Source of the DNA: Welwitschia mirabilis
Taxonomy: Eukaryota > Gnetophyta > Gnetopsida > Welwitschiales
Assembly: GCA_051453625.1 (NCBI GenBank)
Contig: JBOZIK010000001.1
Span: 145,412,305 to 145,476,304 of the forward strand
Direction: 5' to 3'
Length of the DNA: 64,000 nt
Under the pieces are notes generated by a model. That model made no database searches. It was not told the DNA's origin and saw only the letters and a list, made by a program, of their open reading frames with translations. This document shows positions 1 through 11,316 of this stretch, in pieces. Position numbers and translations under genes: made by a program. The stretch's first letter is position 1. Each line of letters starts with the position of its first letter.

Positions 1-929
1 TATAATTAACATGATTGAATTTGAACGTGAACTATTGCACAAATACACACCGCAACATGTATCTTTTCTATGAAAATGGAGGTCTTCTATGAAGCTTTTC
101 ATCTTCTAGTATAAATGTATCATGAAGATCTTCATCACATTGAATGTCTATATTTCTAGTGTGATATGTTTTCTTCTTTTTTTGTTATTTTATCTTTTTT
201 TAAAGAAATTGAGCTATATTTAACATGAAGGTCTTCTTCCTATATAATGTGTACCTCCTTCATGAAAGTTAAGGTCTTCAATAAATACTATTTATCTACT
301 TTACAGAAATGGAGGTTGTTAACAATATACATTGTTTTCCTATAAAGGTGCTTTATTTATTTTGTTTTTCCTTTTTTATTTCTTTACTCTCTCTCCTCTT
401 TACCTACATCCCCTAATTTAAACAAGGCATCCTTCATATAGAGGTTTTGATACACACACATGTATCTTCCCCATGGTATGAATAGATAATCTAGAGGCCT
501 TACATATGTGATCCTCCTCATAGGGCATGAATACCATGGAGATTTTTTGTATTTGTAATATATATTCTCCTCATGTAGACATATCTTATATTCTCTCTTT
601 CCCTTTCTCTTTGTCTATCTTTCCTTCATATTATATTGAGGTCTTCAGCTATATTTTTATAATAGAAAAATTTACATCTACATGCATAGATTATTTTGGA
701 TATATTTGAGACCATAATCATTTTAATGTTTATGTAAAATATAAAATAAGGTAATAAGAAAAGCTAAAATATATAACTAATAGTTTTTAAATAGATTTCT
801 GATAAAACAAATAGTAAAAGGTACTTAAATGATTAAAGTCTTATAGGATTAATTGAGGGATTCACATACTTGACATAGCTATAGGTTTTAATTAAGAATA
901 AACCTTAAGTAACACTAACTATAACTTAA
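1..929. other. AT-rich stretch, no gene recognised
   Basis: I see no coding segment I can support. The first 660 bases hold several short GGTCTTC or GATCTTC motifs in a pyrimidine-rich context. By position this should be the 3' part (post-integrase and beyond) of the minus-strand Athila-like element that begins to its right, but I could not recognise any protein there. Confidence 0.5.
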
Positions 930-1160
930 AATTGTCAAAGTTATGGCTAAGAAATATATTCATGAAATAATTTAAGTATTTAGCCCTTGATCTAAAAATA
1001 ATAATTATCCTTAATACTTAGAATATTAATAGCATTATGGGTAAATACTTATAACACTTGTAAAATTCTAATCCACTTAGACATGAATTTATCAAAAACT
1101 TATGATATATTGAATTATATAGTAAGACCATTTTATTAGCTTTAAGAGGTATTCTATACA
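930..1160 (-). pseudogene. Athila-like post-integrase C-terminal segment, remnant
   Basis: On the minus strand, frames across this stretch read like the domain that follows integrase in Athila elements. A piece reading MVLLYNS is followed, after a frameshift, by a W-x-R-rich piece, VFTHNAIN, and finally IKGQ-like then LKLFHE. In the family this runs 'vLLYNSrl..., sRW.GPf.V..VFphGAveI, vNGqRLKpFxE'. The order and spacing agree. What is odd is its place: it follows the protease remnant directly, so reverse transcriptase, RNase H and the integrase core are missing. Stops and at least one frameshift rule out function. The assignment rests on motif recognition, not alignment. Confidence 0.6.
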
Positions 1161-1239
1161 TGTGCTTGTGAAGAGAGTCTTACATCTAGACTCTCAAGTA
1201 TGTAACAATTCACTAGTTTCAATTGAATTTACATCTTTA

Positions 1240-1780
1240 AAGTTATCCATGAAATTCCTTTTTAGTGTGTTAAAGACTCATAACTTTATCTTCATATTTT
1301 CAAATGACATTTAGTACTTCATTTCTATAATTAATAAGCACATTATAAGTGATTAGGAATGATTTTCTTAGAATAAGGAAAAATCCCTTCAATGTTTCTT
1401 CCATTTCTAATGCTACAAAATTCAATGATAGCAAAATTTATTAACTTATACCAAGACATAATCTATTATTTTTATGGGTATCTTAGTTGATTGATTAGTA
1501 AATTACAATGTCATTTTGTTTTTAGTCTTTAATTCAAGTTTTCTTGGTCCTGCAAGACTTTGTCTTTCTTTTTATTTTGTATAACACAAGAAATTGTTTG
1601 TGAACTAGAATCTCAAACTTGGGTAGAAGTTTATTCTAAATTAGATGACTAACTTATTGATTAATATCTCTTATCTTAACATTCATCTTTTTTTTAATAA
1701 TGCACATGTATTTAAGGAACTTAGCATAAAATGAAACTTAGTTGATGACATTCAAACATGAAATGTTAACATTTCAATTT
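1240..1780 (-). pseudogene. Athila-like aspartic protease region, remnant
   Basis: Minus-strand translation gives YAKFLKYM at 1705-1728 and a lysine-rich run. It then gives a stretch ending in DYVLVQVNKF and VALEMEETLKG, matching the order of the Athila gag-pro junction (YAKFLKdl, then the DLGAS catalytic site, then DVLVkVdkF and DFvvLdMEEd). The catalytic Asp-Gly pair itself is not readable because of frameshifts. Protease normally matures Gag-Pol in the cytoplasmic particle. The segment continues in order from the gag remnant to its right and ends about 100 bases before the integrase C-terminal remnant. Confidence 0.65.
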
Positions 1781-3190
1781 TTTAATTATTTTTAGGTATT
1801 TATCTTTAAGATATTTCTTCCCCAATGATGTGAGATATTTAAAATATGGACCTTTTTATATTTTCTTATTTCTAAATCTCTTTGAGCTATCCTCCTTATG
1901 TTTTTAAATTTTAAATTTGGTTTAAGATAAAAGGACAGATGTAGAAGGGTCCTCTCTATGTGCTTGAATGTATTCATTAATCTTGTATTACTTTTAAGGA
2001 AGATATCATGAACTCTCTTAATCTCTTCTAGTTGTTGAATGATGTTTACAACTTTAGGTTGCAAACAGATTGGACTAGAAGCTTATCATTTTCTCTCTTA
2101 TTAACTATAGTCAAAATGTGAATGGTAGTTTAAATAAGTTGGTTTATTTCTTATTCTAGATGTTGGAGAGTTTTGGCTATTTGATTATTAATATTAGCTT
2201 ACTTATTATTATTATCTAATTAAGCATTCAAGAGTTATTTTAGAAAGTCCTATAATGATCTACTTTGATGTTAACTAGATGGTTATGACTTTGAGTTGCA
2301 TGCTTCATTTTACAAGGTTTTCCATGAAAATTTAGAATGGTTTCTCTAATTTAGGCTATAAGTATCTCTATAAGGAAATGATGTCTTTTGTGGTTCTTGC
2401 TTTTTTTGTCTTAACAATACCTCTTATCTTGTATGATATTTACCTACTGAGTTACTCTCTTTATAGAGGAAAATAAAGGAGAAATCACTAGTTTCATGCT
2501 CATTAGAAGTACATATATCACATATAGCTCCATCATTAGTTGTTTTGAGTTTAGGGATCTTAAGGTTATTTAATCTGTTAGTGATTTAGTCTTAGTTTCT
2601 TGAATTTCATTTAACTTATATATTCTTTTTCCTATGTCTTTAGAGCCTTGCTTATCTACTTTAGTATTTTTAATAAGCTTATCCCAATTTTTGAAGTCCT
2701 TAACTATGTTGTCTAAAGTTTCCATTGCTGAATTAGGCTATTTAGATATGAAATTATTCTTACTTATTATTTTTAATAGTTTCTAAGTGTATGCACTTAG
2801 CCATGCATAAAAAACACTCAATAATCTCCATGCCTAAATAATTATTATTGAAATATCTTTCATATTTTTTAAATTACTTAAAGGCATTATGAAAAGATTC
2901 ATTATCTTTTTCCTAAAATTCCATAATTTTTCTTCTAATTGCATTGTTTTCGTAAGCTATGAAGTATTTATTTAGAAATTCACGTGTCAAGTATCTTCAT
3001 TATCTAATAGAATAAGGTTTTAGATTGGGTAATAAAGACTTTACTTTTTATTTCAAAGATAATAGGAAAATTTTCATCCTATCTCCTTCATCTTGAATTT
3101 CTATGATTTAAATTAAAGTATCAAAATCTCTTAAGACAATGTAGGGATATTTAAAATCTAAGAAATGGAATTTGAGTAATAAATTAATGA
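1781..3190 (-). pseudogene. Athila-like gag, remnant
   Basis: Reading the minus strand from about 3150 down gives a retrotransposon Gag domain: DEGDRMKIFLLSL, KVKSLLPNL, LTREFLNKYF, an ENNAIRRKIMEF segment, EKDNESFHNAFK and then FKKYERYF. This is the standard 'kakaWLnsLp, W.dLa.kFLnkYFp, lR.eI..F.Q.d.Esl.eAWeRFkeLLr' order. A zinc-knuckle remnant CDICTSNEHETSDF lies at 2481-2522, with the last Cys changed to Phe. An NHSKFSWK segment at about 2316-2342 matches the Athila 'rNHPNFSWk' signature, and a QIAKTLQHLEQ-like piece follows. Many in-frame stops sit where Gln or Trp is expected. The leftward order (gag, protease, integrase end) fixes the element's orientation as minus. Confidence 0.75.
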
Positions 3191-3751
3191 TAGATGTTTT
3201 ATATTAATTCTATTCATGTGAGGGAGTTAAGACCATATAAGAGGGTATAGCTAAACACTTGAGTCACCATAATTCTTTCAAAATTTTTCTAAGTAATCTT
3301 GACAAATACTATTTCTATCAACATTTAGACTTGGGTAAAAGAACATTAATAAAGTTTTAGATTAAGTTCTTACCAATTTGAAATAAAGGTTATAAACAGT
3401 ATTAATTAAAATCAAAGTTATTCAAAAATTGTTGATGTTATAGTTATTTGTTAATTTTTCTATGAAGCTAACTAGTAATAGATCTAATTTCATATGAAGA
3501 GATTTTTATGTTAGACTCCTATCTTAAAATGACAAAGATGATCATAACATGCAAATTGAAAATAGAATAACATAGAAGATTATAGAAACTATGGTGGAGT
3601 ACAATGGAAGTGATGATGGCATTAGTTAAGTTGTGAATTTTGCATTATAGAAAGCAAATAAAAAATACTTCAAATAAGTATGCTATTTGACATAGTTCAT
3701 TTAATAAAAATGACTTATAATTTCAAATCTTTTCATTTACAAAATACAAGT
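3191..3751 (-). other. Leader of the minus-strand Athila-like element, part 1
   Basis: This is AT-rich sequence upstream of gag with no coding signal. It is interrupted at 3752 by the copia insertion and continues at 12864. Confidence 0.5.
3747..3751. repeat. Target-site duplication CAAGT, left
   Basis: Five bases directly before the 5' LTR are CAAGT. The same five bases follow the 3' LTR at 12864-12868. A 5-bp duplication is the usual product of copia integration. Confidence 0.85.
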
Positions 3752-4981
3752 TGTTAAGTTAATTTTTTCAANNNNATTTCAAACTAACATATCTGGTGTA
3801 GCAAAATATGTTGCAATTATTATAGAAAATAATATTCCTTGTAAGTTAGAAGTTATTCAACATTTTTCACTATCTTTGCATGAACCGAATGAGCGATAAA
3901 ACAAATAAGGGGTTGAGCATATCCTAGAGGGGTTGACCAAATCTGTATTAAAATTTGTCTAATCAATTTATTAAGGGATCAACTAGATCCCAAAGGGATT
4001 GAGTAGACCTATGCCAAAAATTGTTAAATAAATTTATTAAGGGATTGACTAAATTTTAGAGGGGTTGATCAAACCTCTGCTAAAATTATTTCATATCAAG
4101 TTGATAAGGGGTCAACTAGATCAAAAAGGGGGTTAACCAGACCTAGACCATATGTAATCGACTAGATTTTGGATGGAGTTAATCAGACTAAGTAACATAA
4201 AGAACTTAAGTCGAATAAAATAAAATGGGTTCGATCGACTTTATTGACAATAGTAAATGGGGTCGATCAGATGCTTTAAGGGATCGATTGATCATGATGG
4301 AAATGGAAGTTTTCAGCCTATTCTCTAGTTGTTCTCTTCTTATTTTTTAACCATTAAAGTATTATATTCATTCGTAAACCCTAAAATGCATCTTCTATAT
4401 AAGCCATATAAATCAAAGTATTCAAGATGGCTTTTCTATATACCAAAAAGAAAAGGCACTATTTTTGTACTACTAAGATCTTGGTCAAACAGACTGCACT
4501 GTAAATACTTGGATTTGTGAACTTACTTTCAGACAGTGTATTTATGACTTTGTTGTACTTCAGATCTAGTGGAGTAAGTGCATTTTAGCATACTATTATC
4601 ATCAAAAGCTTTACTTTATAAATGTTGAGATTTATCTTTGAAAAGTCTATTTGTAATGATTATAGATTGATCTAAGAAATATGAAAAGAAAGCAACAATG
4701 ATTTAGATCAGCTTAGGATTGAATCTGATTATTGAGAGTGGAGTAGGAGGTTTTCTGAACCATTATAAATCATGTGTTTGATGATCTTTTTTGGTATTTT
4801 CTATTTTCGGTTATTTTCATGTTCTTTCATTTGATCTTATCTAACAATATCTTAGATCATTAATTTGAATACTCAAATATTTTTGATGAATTTTTTAGAG
4901 TGTAATATCTAAATTATAAATTCTATTCACTTCCCCTTCACTTCCTCTTCAACCCCCCTTTCTAGAATTTTAGATCCCACA
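3752..4981 (+). repeat. 5' LTR of the Sirevirus-like copia
   Basis: It begins TGTTAAG and ends CCCACA, and aligns end to end with 11672-12863. Four Ns (3772-3775) lie 20 bases inside. Between about 3895 and 4295 it carries many degenerate copies of a G-rich motif around GTCGAC (forms include GGTCGATCAGA, GATCGATTGATC and GGTCAACTAGATC), spaced some 30-50 bases apart. A TATA box is at 4396-4403. Confidence 0.9.
4396..4403 (+). promoter_or_regulatory. LTR TATA box
   Basis: TATATAAG lies downstream of the motif array and upstream of the likely R region. The same box is kept in the 3' LTR at 12305-12312. It would direct transcription of the element RNA by RNA polymerase II. Confidence 0.6.
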
Positions 4982-5001
4982 TTTAGTATCAGAGGAGGTT
5001 G
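4982..5001 (+). other. Primer-binding site, initiator-Met tRNA type
   Basis: Directly after the LTR the sequence reads TTTAGTATCAGAGGAGGTT. This is the plant copia primer-binding site (TGGTATCAGAGC...) with one G changed to A and later bases drifted. It fixes the LTR end at 4981. Confidence 0.8.
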
Positions 5002-5047
5002 AGTCAGTTATAGATCCTAAGAGATCTTAACTCGTGAACCCCAACTA

Positions 5048-6440
5048 TGAGTAATCCTATAGATAGCCTCTCTACCAGAAGACCACCTATGTTTAACAGA
5101 ACTAACTATGATTACTGGAAGGCCTGAATGAGAATCTTTCTTAGATCTCTTAATGTAGACATTAAAGATTTTATCTACAATGGATATGTTATGCCCAAAA
5201 TATCAAAATCAATAGTAATGATACCACCATAATTGTTGAGAAATCTTGAGATTAATAAACCTCTATTAACAAGGCCAAAGTAATCATAGTGAATTTAAAA
5301 GGATAGTTAATTGTGAATATGCCAAGAAAGCTTGGAACATACTTGAAATAGCCTATGAAAGAACATCCACCATAAAATAGGTAAAGATATAGATGCTTAT
5401 CTAAAAGTTTGAAGATATTCACATGGAAAAAGAAGAAGAAGAAACTCTACAAGAGTTCTTTACCACACTGATAGATATAGTAAACTTAATGGTAAGCCTA
5501 GATAAAAAGATGGATAAAGGAAAAGTGATACAAAAAGTACTAAAATATCTTCTACAGCATTTTGAGCCAAAGGTCACTACCATCGAGGAAAGTAAAAACA
5601 TTAGTTGAATGATCCTAGATGAACTATAAAGGAATCTTCAAACTTATGAGTTAAAGTTCTCTAAAGATAAGAATAAAAGTATTGAATTAAAAAGTATGTA
5701 GGAAGATTATACATTGGAAAGATCAAATAAAGATCTTAGTGAGGATGAATTTACACTATTAGCAAGAAGGTTTAAAAAATTATTGCATAGAATAAAAAGA
5801 GATGGTAAACCAAGCAAGTGACCAAAAAGGGATTATTCTAATCTAAGAAGTGATCAAGAAAAAGAAAAGGAGATCTAATGCTATGCCTGTAAAGGATATG
5901 GACATGTTACAAATGAATGTTCTAATAATAAAAGAGATCAAAGAAAATCCAAAACATCATCATTCATTACCACTTAAGATAATGTAGATGATGAAGAAGA
6001 AATAAGCTCAAGTCAAGAATTAGATGATGATAGAAGACTTTCTTTCACGGCAGTAGTTCCTCCATTAAAAAACATGCCATGCTTAATTAAACTAGATGAC
6101 TTATACCTTGTTAAAGAATGTCAAAAGAAGGTTAAGAAGAGATAGAAGATACCTATTAAGAACTCTACTTAGAAAGTGAAAAGCTGACAAATTAGATCAA
6201 CAAGTTAAACAAAATAGTAAATCCTTTAAACGAGGAAAAGGAAGAGTTGGAGACTAAATATAGGATGGTTCAAATAGATAACACTGAGATAATTTAAGAG
6301 GTAAAAAGATTATTTTATTTTGTTAATAAAATGTTATTAATACTTCTACTAAATTGGAATATATTCTTGGAATACAAAAATTAGCTCATGACAAGGGAGG
6401 TATTGGCTTCACCTCTCTGAAACCACCCAATCATTCAGAT
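5048..6440 (+). pseudogene. Copia gag, degenerate
   Basis: An ATG at 5048 opens a frame starting MSNPIDSLSTRRPPMFN and NYDYWKA, matching the copia Gag start 'rPP.FnGtnYdyWka'. The best preserved part (5423-5608, 61 residues) reads MEKEEEETLQEFFTTL, then KVLKYLLQHFEPKVTTIEESK, the typical UBN2-type core. A zinc knuckle CYACKGYGHVTNEC (C-X2-C-X4-H-X4-C) is intact at about 5881-5922. An acidic stretch (DEEEISSSQELDDD) follows, then a coiled-coil-like charged segment to about 6300. Gag would form the particle and bind RNA. Several in-frame stops and at least one frameshift inactivate it. Confidence 0.85.
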
Positions 6441-6659
6441 GAGGTAACATGATAAAATAATTTTATTTCAAATATCTTATTTATCATTTTTGTGGAAAGT
6501 TAGATCATTGAAATTTATTTTGCAAATTTAGAAAGATAAATGTTATTTTCAAGTCTTGCTAATACCTTTTCATTTAAATTCATTCAAAGAATTTTGTACC
6601 ATAATACTCTAAAAGGACTAAGTGGGTAAGGGCTAACATAAAAAGCTACTTAATCCAAA

Positions 6660-7050
6660 CAACATTTAAGATATCAAATGGAACTTGTTGGTATTTGGAT
6701 AGTGGCTATTATTAGCACATGATAGGTGATAAATTAAGATTTCAACACTTAGACAACTTTCATGAAAGAGAAATAACCTTTAGTGATAATAGAAAAGCTG
6801 AAATTGAAGGCATTGAAAGCATCGGTGAGGTAACATGTATAAAATTAATGAATTTTTGTATGTGAATAGTCTTAAACATAATTTACTTAGTATTAGTGAG
6901 ATTTATGATAAAGGTCATAAAGTTACTTTTGATAGTCAAAAATGTGAAGTTATACAATGTAAATTAAATGAAGATCTTCTTAAAGCAAATAGAATATACA
7001 TGTTTAGAGTATTAATTAACCTTATTCTATGTGTCATTTTTCTCATATAA
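6660..7050 (+). pseudogene. Copia protease and GAG-pre-integrase segment
   Basis: From 6690 the frame reads CWYLDSGYY, a stop, then HMIGDKLRFQ, which is the copia protease active site (W-x-L-D-S-G-C-S-x-H-M). The Cys and Ser of the consensus are lost but the catalytic Asp-Ser-Gly is kept. A 71-residue open stretch (6835-7050) continues INEFLYVNSLKHNLLSISEI and YDKGHKVTF, the conserved region linking protease to integrase. Confidence 0.85.
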
Positions 7051-7990
7051 ACTAAGAAGAGTTATGACACCAATGATTAGGACATATAAACTATGACCAT
7101 CTTAAAATAATCATAAAAATAAAATTATGAAAGTAATTCCTAAGATCAATATCGATAAAGATGGTTGTGTGATGCATGTCAAAAAGGAAAATAGGTCAGA
7201 ACCTCTTATAAGAGTAAAAACTTAGTTTCCTTAACAATGCCAATTGAACTTATTCATATGAACTTAGTGGAAACTATCCAAACCACGAGGCTAGAAGGAA
7301 AATTATTATTATTTTTTTACTATGGTGGATGAATTATCTAGATTCATTTAGATTACCTTCTTTGAAAACAAGGCTGAAACCTTTAAAAGTTGTGTTGAAA
7401 TTTGTACTAAATTCAAAATAAGAAGGGATACACTATTAAATAAATTATAAGTGATCATGGAGGGGAATTTGAAAATCTTATTTTTAAAAAAATATTGTGT
7501 GGACAATGGTATAGAACATTAAGTTTCAGCCCTAGAGACTCCATAATAAAATGAAATTATAGAAAGGAAAATCTAGTCCTTTAAGAGATGGCAAGAACAA
7601 TGCTAAATGATAAGGAAGTACCCAGAATGTTTTGGACTGAAGTAGTAAGTACTGCATGCTACATTATTAAAAGAGTTTATCTAAGACTAGGTATCAATAA
7701 AATCCTATGAGTTTGAAAAATAATAAAGCCAAATGTATCATATTTTAAGGTCTCTGGAATTTGTCATAAAAGATAGAGAACATTTGAGTAAATTTAAGTC
7801 TAAAGCTAATGAAGCAATTTTTCTAGGATATTCAACTAGAAGTAAAGCTTATTGAATATTTAACAAATGAAGTGTAATAGTGGAAGAATTCATAAATGTG
7901 TAAATATATGACTTCTATACTAGACCTTTACCTTTGAATGATAAAGAAAATCTTACTCCAAGTATCTCTACTATCAAGGAAGTAACAAAT
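7051..7990 (+). pseudogene. Copia integrase, degenerate
   Basis: A Cys pair (CDACQKGKQ-like, one stop) near 7170-7195 is the end of the HHCC zinc-binding domain. The DDE core shows ISDHGGEFEN at about 7448-7480, carrying the second catalytic Asp, and then ENLVL, EMARTMLNDKEVPRMFWTEVV and ACYIIKRVYLR, all classic copia integrase. The segment near 7790-7860 (LSKFKSKANEAIFLGYS-like) is the C-terminal copia motif. In the cell it would insert the cDNA. Stops and frameshifts are numerous. Confidence 0.85.
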
Positions 7991-8159
7991 TGAAAAGAAG
8001 AAGAAACAACTTAAGAAGTTACCTTTAAAAAGTTTAAAAAAACTAAAAGATTATCCTCTTAAGTTAGTTATTGCTGATGTAAGCTCAAAAATACACATAA
8101 GAAACTCTCTTAAATATTTTTGTGTCTACATTTATTATGTCTCTTAAGTTGAATCCAAG

Positions 8160-9060
8160 AAGTATGAAGAGGATAAAACTCATGAAGAATGAATGATGGC
8201 AATGTAAAAACAATTATAATAATTTAAAAGAAATAATGTTTGAAAATTAGTAGAAAGACTAAAGGATCAAAATGTAATTGGAACNNNNNNNNNNNNNNNN
8301 NNNNNNNNNNNNNNNNNNNNNNNNNNNNNNNNNNNNNNNNNNNNNNNNNNNNNNNNNNNNNNNNNNNNNNNNNNNNNNNNNNNNAAACTTGTAGAAAGAC
8401 TAAAAGATCAAAATGTAATTGGAACAAAATAGATCTTTAAGAACAAGTGTGATGAACACAACAATTTGATTAAGAACAAAGCTAGATTAGTGGCTCAAGG
8501 GTACAATTAGATTGAAGGAATAGATATAAAAGGCACATTTACTCTTGTGGAAAGACTGAATAATATTAGAAATTTTTTTTTCCTTTGTTGCCTTCAAAAC
8601 TTTAAATTTTTTTAATTAAATGTGAAAAGTGCCTTTTAAAATGGAACCCTTAATGAAGAAGTTTATGTGGAGCAATCACAAGGATTCATAGATCCACTTA
8701 AACCAAACCTTGTATGTAGACTTAAAAAGGCATTGTATGGTCTAAAACAGGCACCGAGGGCATGGTATAAAAACTAATAACATTTCTTAAAGAAAATGGT
8801 CATATTGTGGAGTAGTAGATAAAACTCTCTTTATTAAGAATCTTAAGGAAGACTTTATTGTCATTCAGATCTATGTTGATGATATAATTTTTGGAGCCTC
8901 AAAAGAGGATATCTTAAAAGAGTTAACTAATATTATAATAATACACTTTAAGATGAGTATGCTTGATGAGGTAAGCATATTTATTAGTTTATAAATTAAT
9001 CAAACAAAATAAGATATTTTTATCTCTCAATCAATGTACTCAAAGAAGTTGATTATGCGA
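8160..9060 (+). pseudogene. Copia reverse transcriptase, degenerate, with assembly gap
   Basis: The frame reads [11 protein letters not shown], a stop, IEGIDIKGTFT, then [12 protein letters not shown] and [15 protein letters not shown], followed by the catalytic YVDDIIFGAS at 8872-8901. A 100-N gap (8285-8384) sits at the RT start and is flanked by two near-identical 40-base copies of the same coding segment. The gap therefore probably marks an unresolved contig overlap rather than missing biology. RT copies the element RNA into cDNA. Stops replace several Gln and Trp codons. Confidence 0.9.
8285..8384. other. Assembly gap, 100 N
   Basis: A run of exactly 100 N. The flanks on both sides repeat the same roughly 40 bases (…AGAAAGACTAAA…GTAATTGGAAC). 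Confidence 0.95.
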
Positions 9061-9814
9061 TTTGGACTTGAAAATAATAAATCAACCAACACTCCTATGT
9101 TAACTTCATGTAAAGTCAGCCTTGATGATCATGGTAAATTAGTGAACCAAAAAATTTATAGGAGCATGATATAAAGCTTATTATATTTAACTATTAGTAA
9201 GACTAACATAATGTTTAGTATTGTTGTATGTGCAAGATATCAGATTAAACCAAAGAAATCACACCTCTAAGTTGTCAAAAAAATCACAAGGTATATAAAA
9301 GACACAAGTGATTATGAGTTAGGGTATTCATAGAAATTTATTTTAAACTTGTAGATTTTAGTAATGCAGACTAGGCTAATTATAAAGATGATTATAAAAA
9401 CACTAGTGAAAATTATTTCCTTCTAGGATCATACTTAGTAGGATGGGTAAGTAAGAAGTAAAATTATATTTTTATTTCCGTAAAAAAGTACATAGTAGTA
9501 TAAATTTTCTATACCCATCTTCCAGGGATGAAAGAAATGCTTCAAAACTTTAGAGTTAACAAGAGTTAAATACCAATTTTTTGTAATAATACAAGTGTAA
9601 TTAATATCTCAAAAACCCTATTTAACATTCTTAAACTAAACATATTGAACTTAAATATCATTTTCTTAGAGATCAAGTAGAAAAGGATAACATTTCCATG
9701 AATTTTATAAGCACTAATAAATATCTAGCTAATATCTTTATGAAACCCTTAAACTTTAATAATTTTTTGAGTCTTTGTTGCAAATTGGGGGTTATTTCTC
9801 TATCCTCTAATTGA
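9061..9814 (+). pseudogene. Copia RNase H, degenerate
   Basis: After RT, the region near 9240-9320 reads like the 'h..avkrilrYlkGT.dygl.y' linker (VKKITRYIKDTSDYELGYS). Next come a YLLGSYLVGWVSKK-like segment, then near 9525-9560 SGMKEMLQNF. The end is LANIFMKPLNFNNF (family: LADIFTKPL) and stops at 9814. RNase H would remove the RNA template. The copia-type Asp catalytic residues are not all recognisable. Confidence 0.8.
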
Positions 9815-10208
9815 AAGGAGGGTAGCAACTAAATTTATAATTTGATCAACTAGACCTAGATAAGTTGGATTAATTAAAATTTAACTTGGTTGCCTAGAAT
9901 TTTCCTTAGTAAAACTAAAATCAGTCAGGTCGATCAGACTACAATTTTGGTTAACTAAATCTAGAATTGTTTTTGACTTGCACCTCATTGAATAAATTAG
10001 ATCATAATTTGGTTGGCCAGATCTATATGATTAAGATCAAAAGAAAGGTAGTGAACCTTATTTTTTTTTTAGATTCAACCTATTTCGTCCCCATTATAAA
10101 ATCCTTTTAAAATCCTACCTACCTCATGTCTACCTATATCCCTATCTTTTTTAGATTTCATCTATTTCTTTCCTCTTTTTTGGTCTTTAACAAGTGTCAT
10201 ATTTCTCC
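9815..10208 (+). other. Post-pol spacer with LTR-type motifs
   Basis: There is no coding signal. Between about 9840 and 10030 the same GTCGAC-like motifs seen in the LTR reappear (GATCAACTAGACC, GGTCGATCAGAC, GGTTAACTAAATC, GGTTGGCCAGATC). A T-rich stretch follows. Confidence 0.6.
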
Positions 10209-11316
10209 ATGATAGAAGGATCTTCAAGAAGAGTATAACAAAAAGAGGCTACAAGCAAGGATCTAAGCTACTTCTACTCAAGAATGGTAGATGAAGTCTC
10301 GAACAAGTTTACTAAGAAGTTTGAAAAGAAGCCTATCTATTAGAAGAGGCTAATAGCTTTAGGAGAACTCAGAGAACATAGGGATGTGAAATGATCTAGA
10401 TCTCTCTTATTTCCTTCAGGTTTCTAGGTATGCATATCCTTTTTTTACTTGCATGTTCTATTGTAATACTTCTTATGATGCAGATTCCTCTACTATTTCG
10501 ACATTTGTTTTGGGAAAAAGAATAAGAGTTATTTTAGATCTGATAGTCTTCCTCACAAATCTTATTAGAGGAGATTATGAGGAGTTCTAGCCCTTGGATG
10601 AATCCATAGAGGACAAGGTAGAAGTTACCAGGGAGCTTTGTAAGAAACTCATTTAGTGGAAAACCTCCCTTTCCACCTCCCATCTTATTCCCCAATATCA
10701 CTTTTTTCATCTAGTTTTTACCTACAATATTTTACCTCTTACTGATTATCATAATAAAATCTCAAATTATTAAGCTTATGTTCTATATTTGGTGGGAACA
10801 CGTCATTTCATTAATGCTTTTGCCATATTTCTTAAGAATATGATCCCATAGTTGAAATACCACAATAATTGGAATATTCTTTACTCCATCTTGATTGCAC
10901 ATATCTATTGTCACTTTAGGGTCCAAATGCACCCTCAACTTGAGACCTTAATTTTTATGTATTTCATTGGACATACTAATCTATCTCAAATATACATTTT
11001 CTTTGGCTCTAATAAATCTTCTAAATTTCTTTCTCCGATGTAGACCTCCTCTGAAGAGACTCTATCATACCTTAAAAGGTTGGATTTTCACACTCATTAC
11101 ATGAAGGAGGCACTTATTGCAGTAGGCTATGAAATTATAGTACTTCTAAGAAAGATAGTAGCTCTTAGTAGAAGGAAGCAAAAGAAGAAGAACAAGAAGA
11201 AGACCCAAATTCTAAAGAAGAATTTGAGGAAGAGGAGTAGAAAGAATCAAACTAGTTTTTTTATGCTTATTGTTATTATTCTTTTTCTTACTATTTTTTC
11301 TCTCCTTTGTCATTGA
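10209..11316 (+). pseudogene. Third ORF of the copia, plant-transposon-protein-like, with C-terminal membrane segment
   Basis: An ATG at 10209 opens MIEGSSRRV, then YFYSRMVDEVSNKF and KFEKKPIY. A single frameshift near 10385 leads into a second frame that runs to a TGA ending at 11316 with only about six stops. It reads FLQVSRYAYPFF, CMFYCNTSYD, VLGKRIRVIL, then YHFFHLVFTYNILPL, YVLYLVGTRHFINAF and HIYCHFRV. This follows the order of the 'putative plant transposon protein' domain (Pfam Transposase_32): FYaNl, V-GK-I, LP-h, lLy-l-G--iN, lPYg-LiT. The last 80 residues are a Lys/Arg-rich tract (KKKNKKK) and a hydrophobic segment (FFMLIVIILFLTIFSLL), so a membrane anchor is possible. Sireviruses often carry an env-like ORF here. 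Its function is not established. Confidence 0.65.

Noticed and set aside
527-709. 60-codon plus frame at the left end
   Set aside because: Phe, Ile and Tyr rich, with no start context or family; typical chance frame in AT-rich DNA.
10428-10483. 56-base GT...AG stretch as an intron in the copia extra ORF
   Set aside because: Too short for a plant intron, and the family motif YAYPFFTCMFYCN reads straight through it.
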